NCBI GenBank assembly: GCA_963799425.1
Contig: CAWCXA010000018.1
Location: 3,297-67,296 of the forward strand
DNA: 64,000 nucleotides
Reading direction: 5' to 3'
Origin: CAVWSM01 sp963799425
GTDB taxonomy: Bacteria > Actinomycetota > Actinomycetes > Jiangellales > Jiangellaceae
The notes under the pieces were generated by a model. The model made no database searches and was not told where the DNA came from. It saw nothing but the letters and a program-made list of their open reading frames with translations. The translations under genes were made by a program, and so were the position numbers. This document shows, one piece after another, positions 18,470 through 27,547 of this stretch; the stretch's first letter is position 1; each line of letters starts with the position of its first letter.

Positions 18470-19318
18470 CTAATTAGCTTCGCCATAGACAGCGCGGAAC
18501 CGGTCGTTACGCACGAACAGCGTGTTCGTGGAGTCTTTGTAGAGCGTCGTGTACCCGGACGACACAATTGACTGACCGACGCGGGCCGATGCCGCCCTGG
18601 CATGCTCCATGTCGGGGCGAACGTCAGTGAGTTCCACGATCATCATTTTCGGCCGCCAAACGGCGAGATCGAAGCCCTGGAAGACTTGCTCCTCTGCGCC
18701 CTCGACATCCACCGACAGAAGGTCGAACCCGCCGTGGACGCCATGCTCCGACAGCAACGAATCCAAGCGACGCATCGGCACGCGGACACGACGGGTCAGA
18801 TCTTTCCGCTTGAGAACACCGATACTTGCGTTCTCTGCTGCCTGCCCCCCATCAATCGTTGATAGCGTCCCCGCAACCGTAATGTCGATCTCGCCATCCT
18901 CGGAGCCAGCTGCGACATTGGCCACCGTGACCCTCGGATGCCCTGAATGGTTTTTCCTGCACATCTCCGCATACTCCGGCACAGGCTCGACGTAGAGGCC
19001 CTTCCACCCGGCGCGAGCCAATCCCCACGTGTTGCTGGCAAGGTGGCCGTCGTATGCGCCAACCTCAACGAATTCCCCGTCGGACCGCCGGCCTAGGAAG
19101 AGCTCAAGCATGAAACCAAGGTTGGGCACCTGGCAGGTCACCGGAATTGCGTAGAACGCGTGAGGTTGACCACTCGGGGTCTTTGGAATCCTGGTGAGGT
19201 CGTAGCCGAACCGATGAAGGAACTGCTTCACCAAAAGGCGTGCCTTCAGTCCCAGATCGCTCACCTGAGTACTCCTAGCATCCAAGTCCGACTGTGGCTC
19301 ACCACGGGAACGCGTCAC
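18470..19318 (-). CDS. FkbM-family SAM-dependent methyltransferase
   Basis: Predicted O-methyltransferase of the FkbM family (282 residues). The SAM-binding glycine motif is GEFVEVGAYDGHLASNTWGL (about residues 91-110), followed by GWKGLYVEPVPEY and the conserved LLSVDVEGAEEQVFQGFDL. GTG 19318 starts immediately after the TGA of the bi-domain oxidoreductase, so the two are one transcription unit. Likely methylates a sugar of the surface glycan; the acceptor is unknown. Confidence 0.88.
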   Translation of the reverse strand: MTRSRGEPQSDLDARSTQVSDLGLKARLLVKQFLHRFGYDLTRIPKTPSGQPHAFYAIPVTCQVPNLGFMLELFLGRRSDGEFVEVGAYDGHLASNTWGLARAGWKGLYVEPVPEYAEMCRKNHSGHPRVTVANVAAGSEDGEIDITVAGTLSTIDGGQAAENASIGVLKRKDLTRRVRVPMRRLDSLLSEHGVHGGFDLLSVDVEGAEEQVFQGFDLAVWRPKMMIVELTDVRPDMEHARAASARVGQSIVSSGYTTLYKDSTNTLFVRNDRFRAVYGEAN

Positions 19319-21547
19319 TCACGCCTGCTGCTCATGTCGCTCCCGCTCGTCGCTTGCGGCGCCAAACGCTGCGGTGTCGGACTTGGAGCCATCGAGCAGC
19401 GCCTGTCGAAACGCTGCGATGTCGATCTCAGCACCGATCCGGATGCTCTCCTGGGCGGCGAACATGCAGGTGGTGGCCAGAGAAGCGTCTTCCCAGCTCA
19501 ACAGGTGGTTAGGCTTGCCCTGAATCGCGCGGACGAATTGCTCGAGTTCTTCCTTGTGGCCCATGGACTTGCGCAAGCCACTGCCCTGCTTCTCGACCTT
19601 GTGTCCGTGGAGTGTGAGCTTGGCGAAGTCGTCCAGGATGGCGATACGGCCCTTGCCAAGCACCGTCAGGCGCTCCCTCGGGAAGGCTGCTGAGCCGCTC
19701 TCGTTGAAGACCACGGTCGCGGCAGCGCCCTCGTAGTGCAGGGTGAGCACGAAGTTGCAGATCGTTCGGATGTCGTCGGGCGCCTCTCCAAGAGCCCGAG
19801 CGGTGACAGAGACGGGTCGCTTGCCGATCAGCAGGTTGCACAGGTCGATGAAGTGCTCGCCCTCGGTGATGAGGCGACCTCCACCGTCGATCGGGTCGAG
19901 CGTCCAGTGGTCGGCCGGGACGAACGGCTGAGTGATGACGTATTCGACGAAATCGGGGTTCGGGATTGACTCCCGGACAGTCTGAACCATCGGCGAGTAG
20001 CGCCGGTTGAGCCCTAGAGTCACGATCTGCGACCGGTCCTCCATGAGTCTCAGCAGGCGTCCGAAGTCCTCGGGGATCGTCACCATCGGCTTCTCGATGA
20101 AGACCGCCTTGTCCGCCTCGATGGCGGCGCGTACATGCTCGTAATGCTCGGGCTGACTCGAGCAGATCATCACGCCGTCAGTGTCGGGATCCGCCACCGC
20201 CTGGTGGACATCCGTCGTGATCATCGTGGCGCCGATGCCCTCTGCGACAACGGAGGCGTTTCGGGCTGTGGCCGAGGCGATGCCGCGCAGCTCTATGTCA
20301 CGCATGGCCTTGATGTTGGGGAGGTGCTTGGACAGGACATGGTTCCCGAACCCGATCAGCGCCAGGCCAACCTTGCCCCCCGCCTTCGCCCGTGGCTTGA
20401 TCTCAATCGTGCGGCTGCGCATCGGCTCGGAACCGTATGAGAGTAGGGCTGCTATCCCGGGCAGCGTCCGCTCCCGAACCGCGTCGAACGCGTCCTGAGA
20501 CTGCTCCATCGGGTAGACAGCGGCGATCAGCGGCGCCAAGTCGATCGCGCCGGAGTCGATCAAGCGGATGAACTCCTCGAGGTTGCGCTTCTCTGTCCAG
20601 CGGACGTAGCCCAATGGATAGTCCAGCCGCCCCTTCTCATAGCCGGCGTGGTAACTGCCCGGTCCGTAGGCGCGCGAGTACCGCAAGTCGATCTCGCGGT
20701 AGAGGAAGTTCTTCGGGTGAATGTCCAGCTTCACGTAGCCGACGATCACGACCCTGCCCTGACGACGGGTGATCTCCATCGAGGCATTGATCGGCTCCGC
20801 CGAGTCCGAGCTGGCGCAAATAATCGTCGCGTCGACGCCATTCTTGCCGGTGAAGTCCTGGATCTGACGCTGCCAGTCGGGGTCGTTGGGGTTGACGACG
20901 AGTGACGCACCCGCCTCGAGCGCCATTTGGTTGGCCTTCGGGTTCACGTCGATGCCGACGACAACGCAACCCGCGGCCTTGGCGATTCGAGCCGCGATCT
21001 GTCCGACCAGACCTAAGCCGTAGATCGCGACGGTCTCACCGAACTGGAGTTCGGCACGGCGCAGGGATTGCATGGCGATTCCGCCGACCGTGACGAAGGC
21101 CGCGTGTCGGAGGTCAACGCCGTCCGGGACGGGCACGACGTGGTTGAGGTAGGGAGCCGCGATCTCGGCATGGCCGGTAGCCGCGTAGGCGACGGTTTGG
21201 CCGATCTTGATGCCTTGGACGTTCTCGCCCACGTCAAGGACCACCCCGGCACCGCTGTACCCGATCTCCCGCGGGGTGATCATTTCGTGCCAGACTCGGC
21301 GCCCGGTCTGTCCAAGACCGGTGGCGAACACGGTCTGTTTGACGACGTGCCGCATCCAGGGGTCGGAGATCGTCTGCTTGACCAGCTCGATGGGGGTCTT
21401 GGCCAGCGTGCCGGACTCGGTGCCGGAGCTGATCAAGGAATAGGCGCTCTGCACCAGCACTTGGTCCGGGCCCATGTGTGGCTCGGGGAGCTCGAGGATG
21501 CTGACTCGCCCACGGCGATCGATGACCCGGCGAAACACTTGCTTCAT
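19319..21547 (-). CDS. Bi-domain oxidoreductase: zinc-type alcohol dehydrogenase plus Gfo/Idh/MocA
   Basis: A 742-residue fusion. Residues 1-350 are a medium-chain dehydrogenase (LVQSAYSLISSGTESGTLAK, GYSGAGVVLDVGENVQGIK, NAD-binding VAIYGLGLVGQIAARIAKA). Residues 380-740 are a Gfo/Idh/MocA oxidoreductase (VGLALIGFGNHVLSKHLPNI, the EKPM motif in AVFIEKPMVTIPEDFG, and DPIDGGGRLITEGEHFIDLC). The same fusion is known from polysaccharide clusters that carry heparinase-like and asparagine-synthase-like genes, where it is thought to modify a sugar; the exact reaction is not known. ATG 21547 is chosen because it starts the dehydrogenase fold. The gene diverges from the next module. Confidence 0.88.
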   Translation of the reverse strand: MKQVFRRVIDRRGRVSILELPEPHMGPDQVLVQSAYSLISSGTESGTLAKTPIELVKQTISDPWMRHVVKQTVFATGLGQTGRRVWHEMITPREIGYSGAGVVLDVGENVQGIKIGQTVAYAATGHAEIAAPYLNHVVPVPDGVDLRHAAFVTVGGIAMQSLRRAELQFGETVAIYGLGLVGQIAARIAKAAGCVVVGIDVNPKANQMALEAGASLVVNPNDPDWQRQIQDFTGKNGVDATIICASSDSAEPINASMEITRRQGRVVIVGYVKLDIHPKNFLYREIDLRYSRAYGPGSYHAGYEKGRLDYPLGYVRWTEKRNLEEFIRLIDSGAIDLAPLIAAVYPMEQSQDAFDAVRERTLPGIAALLSYGSEPMRSRTIEIKPRAKAGGKVGLALIGFGNHVLSKHLPNIKAMRDIELRGIASATARNASVVAEGIGATMITTDVHQAVADPDTDGVMICSSQPEHYEHVRAAIEADKAVFIEKPMVTIPEDFGRLLRLMEDRSQIVTLGLNRRYSPMVQTVRESIPNPDFVEYVITQPFVPADHWTLDPIDGGGRLITEGEHFIDLCNLLIGKRPVSVTARALGEAPDDIRTICNFVLTLHYEGAAATVVFNESGSAAFPRERLTVLGKGRIAILDDFAKLTLHGHKVEKQGSGLRKSMGHKEELEQFVRAIQGKPNHLLSWEDASLATTCMFAAQESIRIGAEIDIAAFRQALLDGSKSDTAAFGAASDERERHEQQA

Positions 21548-21715
21548 CTGGTGCGATGACCTTCCCTGATCCGGAGCCCTGCGCTCCCGTCGACCCCGGC
21601 GGGTCGATCCGGCGGCAAGCCTAGCGGCTGTCATTCAGTGCCCAGGACATCCGTACACTGTTCGCCCGTCGGGGTCGTCTCGTCACCAGCGGGGCTGACC
21701 AGGCGCATTCGAGTT

Positions 21716-21724
21716 GGGAGAGGG
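21716..21724 (+). promoter_or_regulatory. Ribosome binding site deciding the start at 21731
   Basis: GGGAGAGGG lies six bases before GTG 21731. It favours this start over the upstream in-frame GTG at 21638, which would add 31 residues with no recognisable structure. Confidence 0.6.
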
Positions 21725-21730
21725 CTGATC

Positions 21731-22948
21731 GTGGCAGACGTCACTCGGGTCAGGTCGCCGCGAGACCGTTCCGACGCCGGTGTCGTGCTCGGGCGGGTCA
21801 TCGAGACAGGCCACGAGATCGACTTCTCCGGATACTCCAAGCACGACGGCCTCAACGCGCGGTGGTTGGAGGTGTTGGCTGGCCAGTCGCGGGTCCGCCG
21901 GTTGGCCGCCATCCAGTTGATCATGCGCTCCCCGATCCATGTCCGCCCGCTCCTCGGCGTTCGGACGGCACGCAATGCCAAGGGGCTCTCCCTGTTCTCG
22001 CGGGCGATGCTCGACCGCTACCGCCTCACGGGATCTGGACGGGACGCCGACGACGCCCGGAGTCTGCTCGACTGGCTCGTCGACAACCCGTCGCCAGGGT
22101 TCGGCTGGAAGTGTTGGGGGTACCCCTACCCGTGGCAGGACGTTGGCTTCTTTGCCCCGCGGAACCTGCCCAACCGAGTTGTCACCTCCTTTGTAGTGCA
22201 GGCGCTGCTCGACGGTTACACCGTCCTTGGCGAGCAGCGATACCTCGCCGCCGCGACCGAGGCTGTGGAGTTCCTTCTGACCGCACCCAAGACGATGTAC
22301 GAGGACGATCGGCACCGCTGCGTCAGCTACGTACCGGATGAGTCGATCGACTGGATCGTCATGGACGTTTCCGCGCTCTCCGGCGCCGTGGCCGCCCGGC
22401 TCGGGGCCTTGACTGGCGACCGCGACCTCATTGCTGAGGGTGGGCGGCTGGTCCGCTACGTGGTGTCGAAGCAGACGGCCGAGGGTGCCTGGTTCTACGC
22501 CGAGCCGCCTTCAGCTAGTCACATCACGCACGACAACTACCACACCGGGTTCATCCTGGATGCCATCTCCGAGTACGACCGGCACGCCGGGACTTCCGAG
22601 TTCCGCGACGCGTACGACCGGGGGATCGACTTCTATCGGCGCAGGCTGTTCGAGCCGGATGGCGCCGGACGATTCATGAGTGACAGGCTCTATCCGATAG
22701 ACATCCATGGCTGCGCGCAGGGCGTGATCACCTTCTCTTTGCAGCAGCAGCACTATGGGGTCGGTGGCGACATGGCGGCGCGGGTCCTGGACTGGACTCT
22801 GGCGAACATGTGGGACCCTAAAACCGGCTGGTTCTACTACCAGAAGAGACGTCGATACCGCACGGCCATCCGCGAGCTGCGATGGTGCCAGGCGTGGATG
22901 GCGCGGGCGTTGGCCTGCTACCTCGAGACCACTGGAGAAAGAACGTGA
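21731..22948 (+). CDS. Alpha/alpha-toroid protein of polysaccharide clusters, function unknown
   Basis: A 405-residue cytoplasmic protein with no signal peptide. It has the helix-turn-helix repeat pattern of (alpha/alpha)6-toroid glycan enzymes, with aromatic-rich conserved pieces GWKCWGYPYPWQDVGFFAP, VVTSFVVQALLDGY, WIVMDVSALSGAVAARLGAL, HDNYHTGFILDAISEYD, and IDIHGCAQGVITFS. The fold suggests a lyase, hydrolase or epimerase acting on a glycan or glycolipid, but I recognise no catalytic motif that decides this. It heads an apparent five-gene unit; its stop overlaps the next GTG (GTGA). Confidence 0.75.
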   Translation: MADVTRVRSPRDRSDAGVVLGRVIETGHEIDFSGYSKHDGLNARWLEVLAGQSRVRRLAAIQLIMRSPIHVRPLLGVRTARNAKGLSLFSRAMLDRYRLTGSGRDADDARSLLDWLVDNPSPGFGWKCWGYPYPWQDVGFFAPRNLPNRVVTSFVVQALLDGYTVLGEQRYLAAATEAVEFLLTAPKTMYEDDRHRCVSYVPDESIDWIVMDVSALSGAVAARLGALTGDRDLIAEGGRLVRYVVSKQTAEGAWFYAEPPSASHITHDNYHTGFILDAISEYDRHAGTSEFRDAYDRGIDFYRRRLFEPDGAGRFMSDRLYPIDIHGCAQGVITFSLQQQHYGVGGDMAARVLDWTLANMWDPKTGWFYYQKRRRYRTAIRELRWCQAWMARALACYLETTGERT

Positions 22949-23739
22949 AGGGTTTCCCGGGCAGGGAGTTGTCGTACGACACGCGGCGCAGCAAGTTCGA
23001 GCGCACCTACACGCGACTCCTTGGGGCCCCAGCCAACGGCCTGCGGATCCGACTCCGGCGTGTCCTACCTGTGACGAGGGGCGACTTCGACTCGGTTCTC
23101 GATGCTGGCTGCGGGTCCGGTGTGTTCAGCTACGAGCTGGCCAAGCAACATCCTAGGGCCAAGGTCGTCGGAGTTGAGTTGGAGCAAGACCTCGTCGACG
23201 CCGCCAACAGCAACGCCGAGCAGGCCGGCCTGAGCAACCTCAGATTCGAGCAAGGTGACGTCACCAAGCTCGACTACGACTCAGAGTTCGACCTCGTCGT
23301 GAGCGTCGACAATCTGGAGCACGTCGAAGACGACATCGGGGCCATGCAGACACTCTTCGCGGCACTCCGGCCCGGCGGACGACTCGTGGTCCACACGCCC
23401 GGGTACGAGCGGCGCTGGCTGTTCGTCGGCCGGCGGGTGAACTTCGATGTCCCTGGACACGTGCGCCCGGGCTACCGTGCCGAGGACCTTGCCGAGAAGT
23501 TGCGAGGCGCCGGGTTCGAGGTGAAGAGGTACCAATACACGTACGGCCCGGTGGAGACCTGGACCAACAACCTCTCCTACCTCATCACTGGCGCCGATCG
23601 GCGCAACAAGGTCCTCTACGCCGCCGTGTTCCCGGTGCTGCTCGGCGTGTCATGGTTTGGGCAGTGGTCGAAGCCTCGGTGGGGTGCCGGTGTGTTGGCG
23701 GTCGCCCAGCGCCCAGTCGACGAGTCCCGGGGTAGCTGA
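22945..23739 (+). CDS. Class I SAM-dependent methyltransferase
   Basis: 264-residue methyltransferase. Motif I is SVLDAGCGSGVFSYELAK (about residue 51), motif II is in KVVGVELEQDLVDAA, and VVSVDNLEHVEDD and LRPGGRLVVHTPGYERR form motifs IV-V. GTG 22945 overlaps the previous stop. The C-terminal part has a hydrophobic stretch (AAVFPVLLGVSWFG) that may contact the membrane. Probably methylates an intermediate of the same glycan; the acceptor cannot be told. Confidence 0.88.
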   Translation: MKGFPGRELSYDTRRSKFERTYTRLLGAPANGLRIRLRRVLPVTRGDFDSVLDAGCGSGVFSYELAKQHPRAKVVGVELEQDLVDAANSNAEQAGLSNLRFEQGDVTKLDYDSEFDLVVSVDNLEHVEDDIGAMQTLFAALRPGGRLVVHTPGYERRWLFVGRRVNFDVPGHVRPGYRAEDLAEKLRGAGFEVKRYQYTYGPVETWTNNLSYLITGADRRNKVLYAAVFPVLLGVSWFGQWSKPRWGAGVLAVAQRPVDESRGS

Positions 23740-23743
23740 CGCG

Positions 23744-24775
23744 ATGCGGATTCTCGTCGACATCCTGCATCCGGCGCACGTCCACTTCTTCCGCAACTTC
23801 TACGGCGAGATGGTGGCGCGCGGGCATGAGGTCTGCATCACGGCTCGCGACAAGGACAGGTCGATCGAGCTGCTCGAACGCTTCGACTTGCCCTACGAAC
23901 AGATCTCCGCGCAGCGAGCCAGTGGTGGGCTGGCGGTTGAGATGGCCCAGCGGACCGGCCGGCTGATCAAGGTGGCGCGCGGGTTCCGACCCGACGTCAT
24001 GACCGGGATCATGGGGCCGTCGATCGCAGTGGCCGGCAAGTTGCTGCGGGTCCCGGCTGTCGTCTTTTACGACACTGAGTTTGCGAGCCAGACCAACAGG
24101 TTTGTCTACCCACTCGCCCACTCGGTGTGCACACCCGACTGTTACCAGCGTCCGGTGCCTGGAAGGCACATGACCTATGCCGGCTACCACGAACTCGCCT
24201 ACCTGCACCCGAACCGCTTCGTTCCTGACCCAGAGCTGTTGGCTGGCTTCGGCGTCACGAAGGGCGAGCCATACACGATCGTGCGTTTCGTGTCCTGGCA
24301 GGCTGTGCACGACCGTCGCGAGACCGGGCTCACAGAGCGCCACAAGCGGCAGTTGGTCCAGCAACTGCAGCAGCACGGCCGCGTGCTGATCTCCTCCGAG
24401 GCCACGCTGCCGCCGGATCTCGTCCCCCTGCAGGTGAAGGGGCCGGTGGAGCAGATTCACCACCTGATCGCCCATGCTCAGCTGATCGTCGGCGAGTCTG
24501 CCACCATGTCGTCGGAGGCGGCCGTTCTTGGCGTACCAGCCGTGTTCATAGCCACCACGGGCCGCGGCTACACCGACGACCAGGAGCGCCGCTACGGGAT
24601 CGTGCGTCACTTCACCGACCAGCAGTTCGCAGAGGCCGTCGAGGAGATCGACGCACTTTTGGCGGACTCTCCTCAGGAGTTCGGACAGAAGGCCCGGCAA
24701 CGTCTCCTGGAAGAGAAGGTCGACGTGACCGGTTGGATGGTCGACTACTTCGAGTCCACCTTTGCGGGGGTGTGA
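23744..24775 (+). CDS. DUF354-family protein (GT-B/UDP-GlcNAc 2-epimerase-like fold)
   Basis: A 343-residue protein starting MRILVDILHPAHVHFFRNFY, the hallmark of DUF354. Later features are GHEVCITARDKDRSIELLE, VVFYDTEFASQTNRFVYPLA, and IVGESATMSSEAAVLGVPAV, the Rossmann half of a GT-B-type fold. Members occur in archaeal and bacterial glycan loci; no activity is assigned with certainty. The ATG at 23744 lies five bases after the methyltransferase stop. It may be a glycosyltransferase or an epimerase for the sugar that the next gene amidates. Confidence 0.85.
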   Translation: MRILVDILHPAHVHFFRNFYGEMVARGHEVCITARDKDRSIELLERFDLPYEQISAQRASGGLAVEMAQRTGRLIKVARGFRPDVMTGIMGPSIAVAGKLLRVPAVVFYDTEFASQTNRFVYPLAHSVCTPDCYQRPVPGRHMTYAGYHELAYLHPNRFVPDPELLAGFGVTKGEPYTIVRFVSWQAVHDRRETGLTERHKRQLVQQLQQHGRVLISSEATLPPDLVPLQVKGPVEQIHHLIAHAQLIVGESATMSSEAAVLGVPAVFIATTGRGYTDDQERRYGIVRHFTDQQFAEAVEEIDALLADSPQEFGQKARQRLLEEKVDVTGWMVDYFESTFAGV

Positions 24776-24780
24776 CAGCG

Positions 24781-26691
24781 GTGTGCGGGATTGCAGGAAC
24801 TGCGGGATTCGGGGACGCTGCCCTGCTGCGCGCCATGACCGACGTCATTGCCCACCGTGGCCCGGACGGTGAAGGCTTCTTCGTCGGTGACGACGTCTTC
24901 CTTGGCAACCGTCGACTGGCCATCCAGGACGTCGCTGGCGGCACCCAGCCGATGAGCAACGAAGACGGCTCGGTGGTCGTTGTCTACAACGGCGAGATCT
25001 ACAACTACCCCGAACTGCGTGAGTTGGTGCTGTCTCGCGGGCATCGGCTGGAGACCAACTGCGACACCGAGGTGTTGCCCCACCTCTATGAAGACGAGGG
25101 GATGGGCTTCCTCGAGCGCCTGAACGGCATCTTCGCTTTTGCGCTCTACGACCAGGCCAAGGGCCGCCTTTTCGTCGTACGCGATCCGCTTGGTGTGAAG
25201 CCGCTCGTCTATGCCGTCCGCAACGGGCGGCTCGCTTTCGGCTCGGAGGCCAAGGCGGTCATGGCGAGCGGCCTGGTATCGGCCGAGATGGACGAGACGA
25301 GCCTGCACCTTTCGATGAACGTGCGCTACGTGCCGGGTGAGCGCACGTTCTTCAGGGGCATCAGTCGGCTTGCGGCAGGGCACGTGCTGGAGTTTGCGGA
25401 GGGGCGCGCGCGGACCTATCCGTACACCTCGATCGACTGGACCCCTGATGAGTCATTGAGTCGGGGGGAGTGGCTGGAGGGCATCCGCTTCCACTATCGG
25501 GAAGCTGTTCGGGGGCAATTACTCTCGGACGTGCCGGTGGGCGTCTCGCTGTCGGGCGGCATCGACTCAAGTTCCATCGTGGCAATGATGCGCCAGGTCA
25601 CGAATGGTCCGATTCAGACGTTCAGCCTCGGCTTCAACGAGCCGCACGACGAGCTGCCGGATGCCAGGTTCGTCTCCCGCGAGTTCGGGACGGATCACCA
25701 TGAGGTGGTGCTCCACGAGCCCGCGCTGCAGCATCTCGCCGAGTCAATCAAGTTCACGGAGGAGCCCAAGGTCAACTCGCTGCAGCTGTATCTGCTGCAC
25801 AGGTTCATCGGTCAGCACGTCAAAGTGGTTCTGTCGGGTCTCGGTGGCGACGAACTCTTCGCCGGCTACGACATCTACCGCTACTTGGATCGGTCGGACG
25901 CCCTGCGCGCACGGCTGCCAGCGGCTGCAATCCGTGCTGTCGGGCCGGCGGTCGACTGGACCGCCCGTCGAATGGCGGGTTTGGGACGCCCCCAGTTCGA
26001 TCTTCTGACCCGAAAGGCGGAGTGGTTGGCGGCATCGGGTGATGGGGCCCGCAACTACCTCTTGCTCCGCAACGCGTGGGATTTCAACCCTGCACTGCTC
26101 CGGCGCGTCTACACGCCCGATTTCCTATCGCGGTTGCAAACCTCGACGCGAGATTGCTACGACGACGAGTTCGGCAGTCAGCGCTCTCTGGCCGCCCAGG
26201 TGCTGCGAGCCGAGTTCAACACCAAGATGGTGTCGGACCTGCTGCACAACGAGGACACGATGTCGATGGCCCACAGCGTCGAGTCCCGGGTGCCGCTGCT
26301 TGACCTGACGCTCGTTCGCTTCGCAGCACGCATCCCTGACCACTATCGGTTTGGGACCGGGATGAAAGGCCTGCTCAAGGAAGCGCTGCGGGGGCATGTC
26401 CTGCCCGACCGAGTGCTCGACAAGAAGAAGTGGGGATTCACTGTCGACCCCGTCGAGCAGTACAAGAAGGACCTGGGCAAGATGGCGCGCGAAGTGCTGA
26501 CGCCGTCACGACTGAAGAGCGGCGGCGTCTTCAACCCCGAGTTTGTGCGTGGCGTACTTGCGGCCAAGCCGCATCAGCGGCTTCGCTGGCACTACTTCAT
26601 GCTCTGGCAGATGATCGGAACCGAACTGTGGCGCGAGACGTTCGTCGAAGGTCGCGCGCCCGCTCAAGAATTGGGAGTCAACGCTCGATGA
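24781..26691 (+). CDS. Asparagine-synthase-like glutamine amidotransferase (class II)
   Basis: 636 residues. GTG 24781 gives Met-Cys-Gly-Ile-Ala, which exposes the N-terminal nucleophile Cys2 needed to hydrolyse glutamine; other Ntn pieces are AHRGPDGEGFF and VYNGEIYNYPELR. The ATP-pyrophosphatase half has the P-loop VSLSGGIDSSSIVAMM and GLGGDELFAGYDIYRYLD. In surface-glycan clusters this family (for example WbpS) amidates uronic acids instead of aspartate. The ugd gene and the neighbouring sugar oxidoreductase favour a uronamide product here, but free-asparagine synthesis cannot be ruled out. Confidence 0.9.
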   Translation: MCGIAGTAGFGDAALLRAMTDVIAHRGPDGEGFFVGDDVFLGNRRLAIQDVAGGTQPMSNEDGSVVVVYNGEIYNYPELRELVLSRGHRLETNCDTEVLPHLYEDEGMGFLERLNGIFAFALYDQAKGRLFVVRDPLGVKPLVYAVRNGRLAFGSEAKAVMASGLVSAEMDETSLHLSMNVRYVPGERTFFRGISRLAAGHVLEFAEGRARTYPYTSIDWTPDESLSRGEWLEGIRFHYREAVRGQLLSDVPVGVSLSGGIDSSSIVAMMRQVTNGPIQTFSLGFNEPHDELPDARFVSREFGTDHHEVVLHEPALQHLAESIKFTEEPKVNSLQLYLLHRFIGQHVKVVLSGLGGDELFAGYDIYRYLDRSDALRARLPAAAIRAVGPAVDWTARRMAGLGRPQFDLLTRKAEWLAASGDGARNYLLLRNAWDFNPALLRRVYTPDFLSRLQTSTRDCYDDEFGSQRSLAAQVLRAEFNTKMVSDLLHNEDTMSMAHSVESRVPLLDLTLVRFAARIPDHYRFGTGMKGLLKEALRGHVLPDRVLDKKKWGFTVDPVEQYKKDLGKMAREVLTPSRLKSGGVFNPEFVRGVLAAKPHQRLRWHYFMLWQMIGTELWRETFVEGRAPAQELGVNAR

Positions 26692-27446
26692 AACCCCAGT
26701 CCGCGGTGACCGTTGAGACGGTTCATGACTTCTGGAACTCCCACGTCAACAACGAGTACTACACGACGAAGCAACGAGCGTCTGATGCATACTTTGACGA
26801 GATCGAGAGCCGCAGGTACGCGTGGCACTACCACCTGCGAGGCCTTTTCGAGTCGCTTCAGGGCAGCCAGGGCAAACTGCTGGAGATCGGCTGCGGCATT
26901 GGCGTCGATAGCATCCAGCTGGCGAAGTGCGGCTTCGACGTCACCGCTGTTGACCTCACCGAGAACGCGCTAGCCGTCGCGAAGGACTATGCGGCGCACC
27001 GAAACGTCAACATTGACTTCAGGCTGGGCAACGCCGAGGGTCTCGAGTTCGACGACGCCACCTTCGACGCCGTGTACTCCTTCGGGGTTCTGCATCACAC
27101 GCCCGACATCCAGGCGGCTGTCGCCGAGGTCCATCGAGTGCTCAAGCCCGGTGGCAAGGCCTACATCATGCTTTACCACCGAGACTCGATCGTGAACGGC
27201 GTGCATAAGGCGTTCCGCCTGCCGTACGAGTCGCCGCGCGACCGTAAGGACCACTGTCCCGTCGTCTACACGTACAGCCGACGTGGGATCCGCCAACTGT
27301 TCGGCAACTTCGCCAACGTGACCGTGGAGGCGGCTTACCCGTTCACCTTCGGCTTCGGACCAGTGGCGACCAAGACGCCGCTTCCTATCCGCAAAGGGCT
27401 CGGCCGCGCCGTTGGCTGGCACCTCATGCTCACGGCGACGCGCTGA
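26688..27446 (+). CDS. Class I SAM-dependent methyltransferase
   Basis: 252 residues from ATG 26688, which overlaps the amidotransferase stop (ATGA). Motif I is LLEIGCGIGVDSIQLAKCG (about residue 65), then VTAVDLTENALAVAKDY, YSFGVLHHTPDIQAAVAEVH and VLKPGGKAYIMLYHRDS. The N-terminal TVETVHDFWNSHVNNEYYTT is typical of a subgroup found in polysaccharide loci. It ends the unit that starts at 21731; 102 bases separate it from the convergent gene at 27548. Confidence 0.9.
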   Translation: MKPQSAVTVETVHDFWNSHVNNEYYTTKQRASDAYFDEIESRRYAWHYHLRGLFESLQGSQGKLLEIGCGIGVDSIQLAKCGFDVTAVDLTENALAVAKDYAAHRNVNIDFRLGNAEGLEFDDATFDAVYSFGVLHHTPDIQAAVAEVHRVLKPGGKAYIMLYHRDSIVNGVHKAFRLPYESPRDRKDHCPVVYTYSRRGIRQLFGNFANVTVEAAYPFTFGFGPVATKTPLPIRKGLGRAVGWHLMLTATR

Positions 27447-27547
27447 GGACCTTGCCCCTGCGGGCGACTGATCAATGCGTCTCCTGGTCGCTTCGCCCCC
27501 AGTCTGGTCCGCAACGCCGGACTGGTCGCGACTGAGTGCACCACGGA

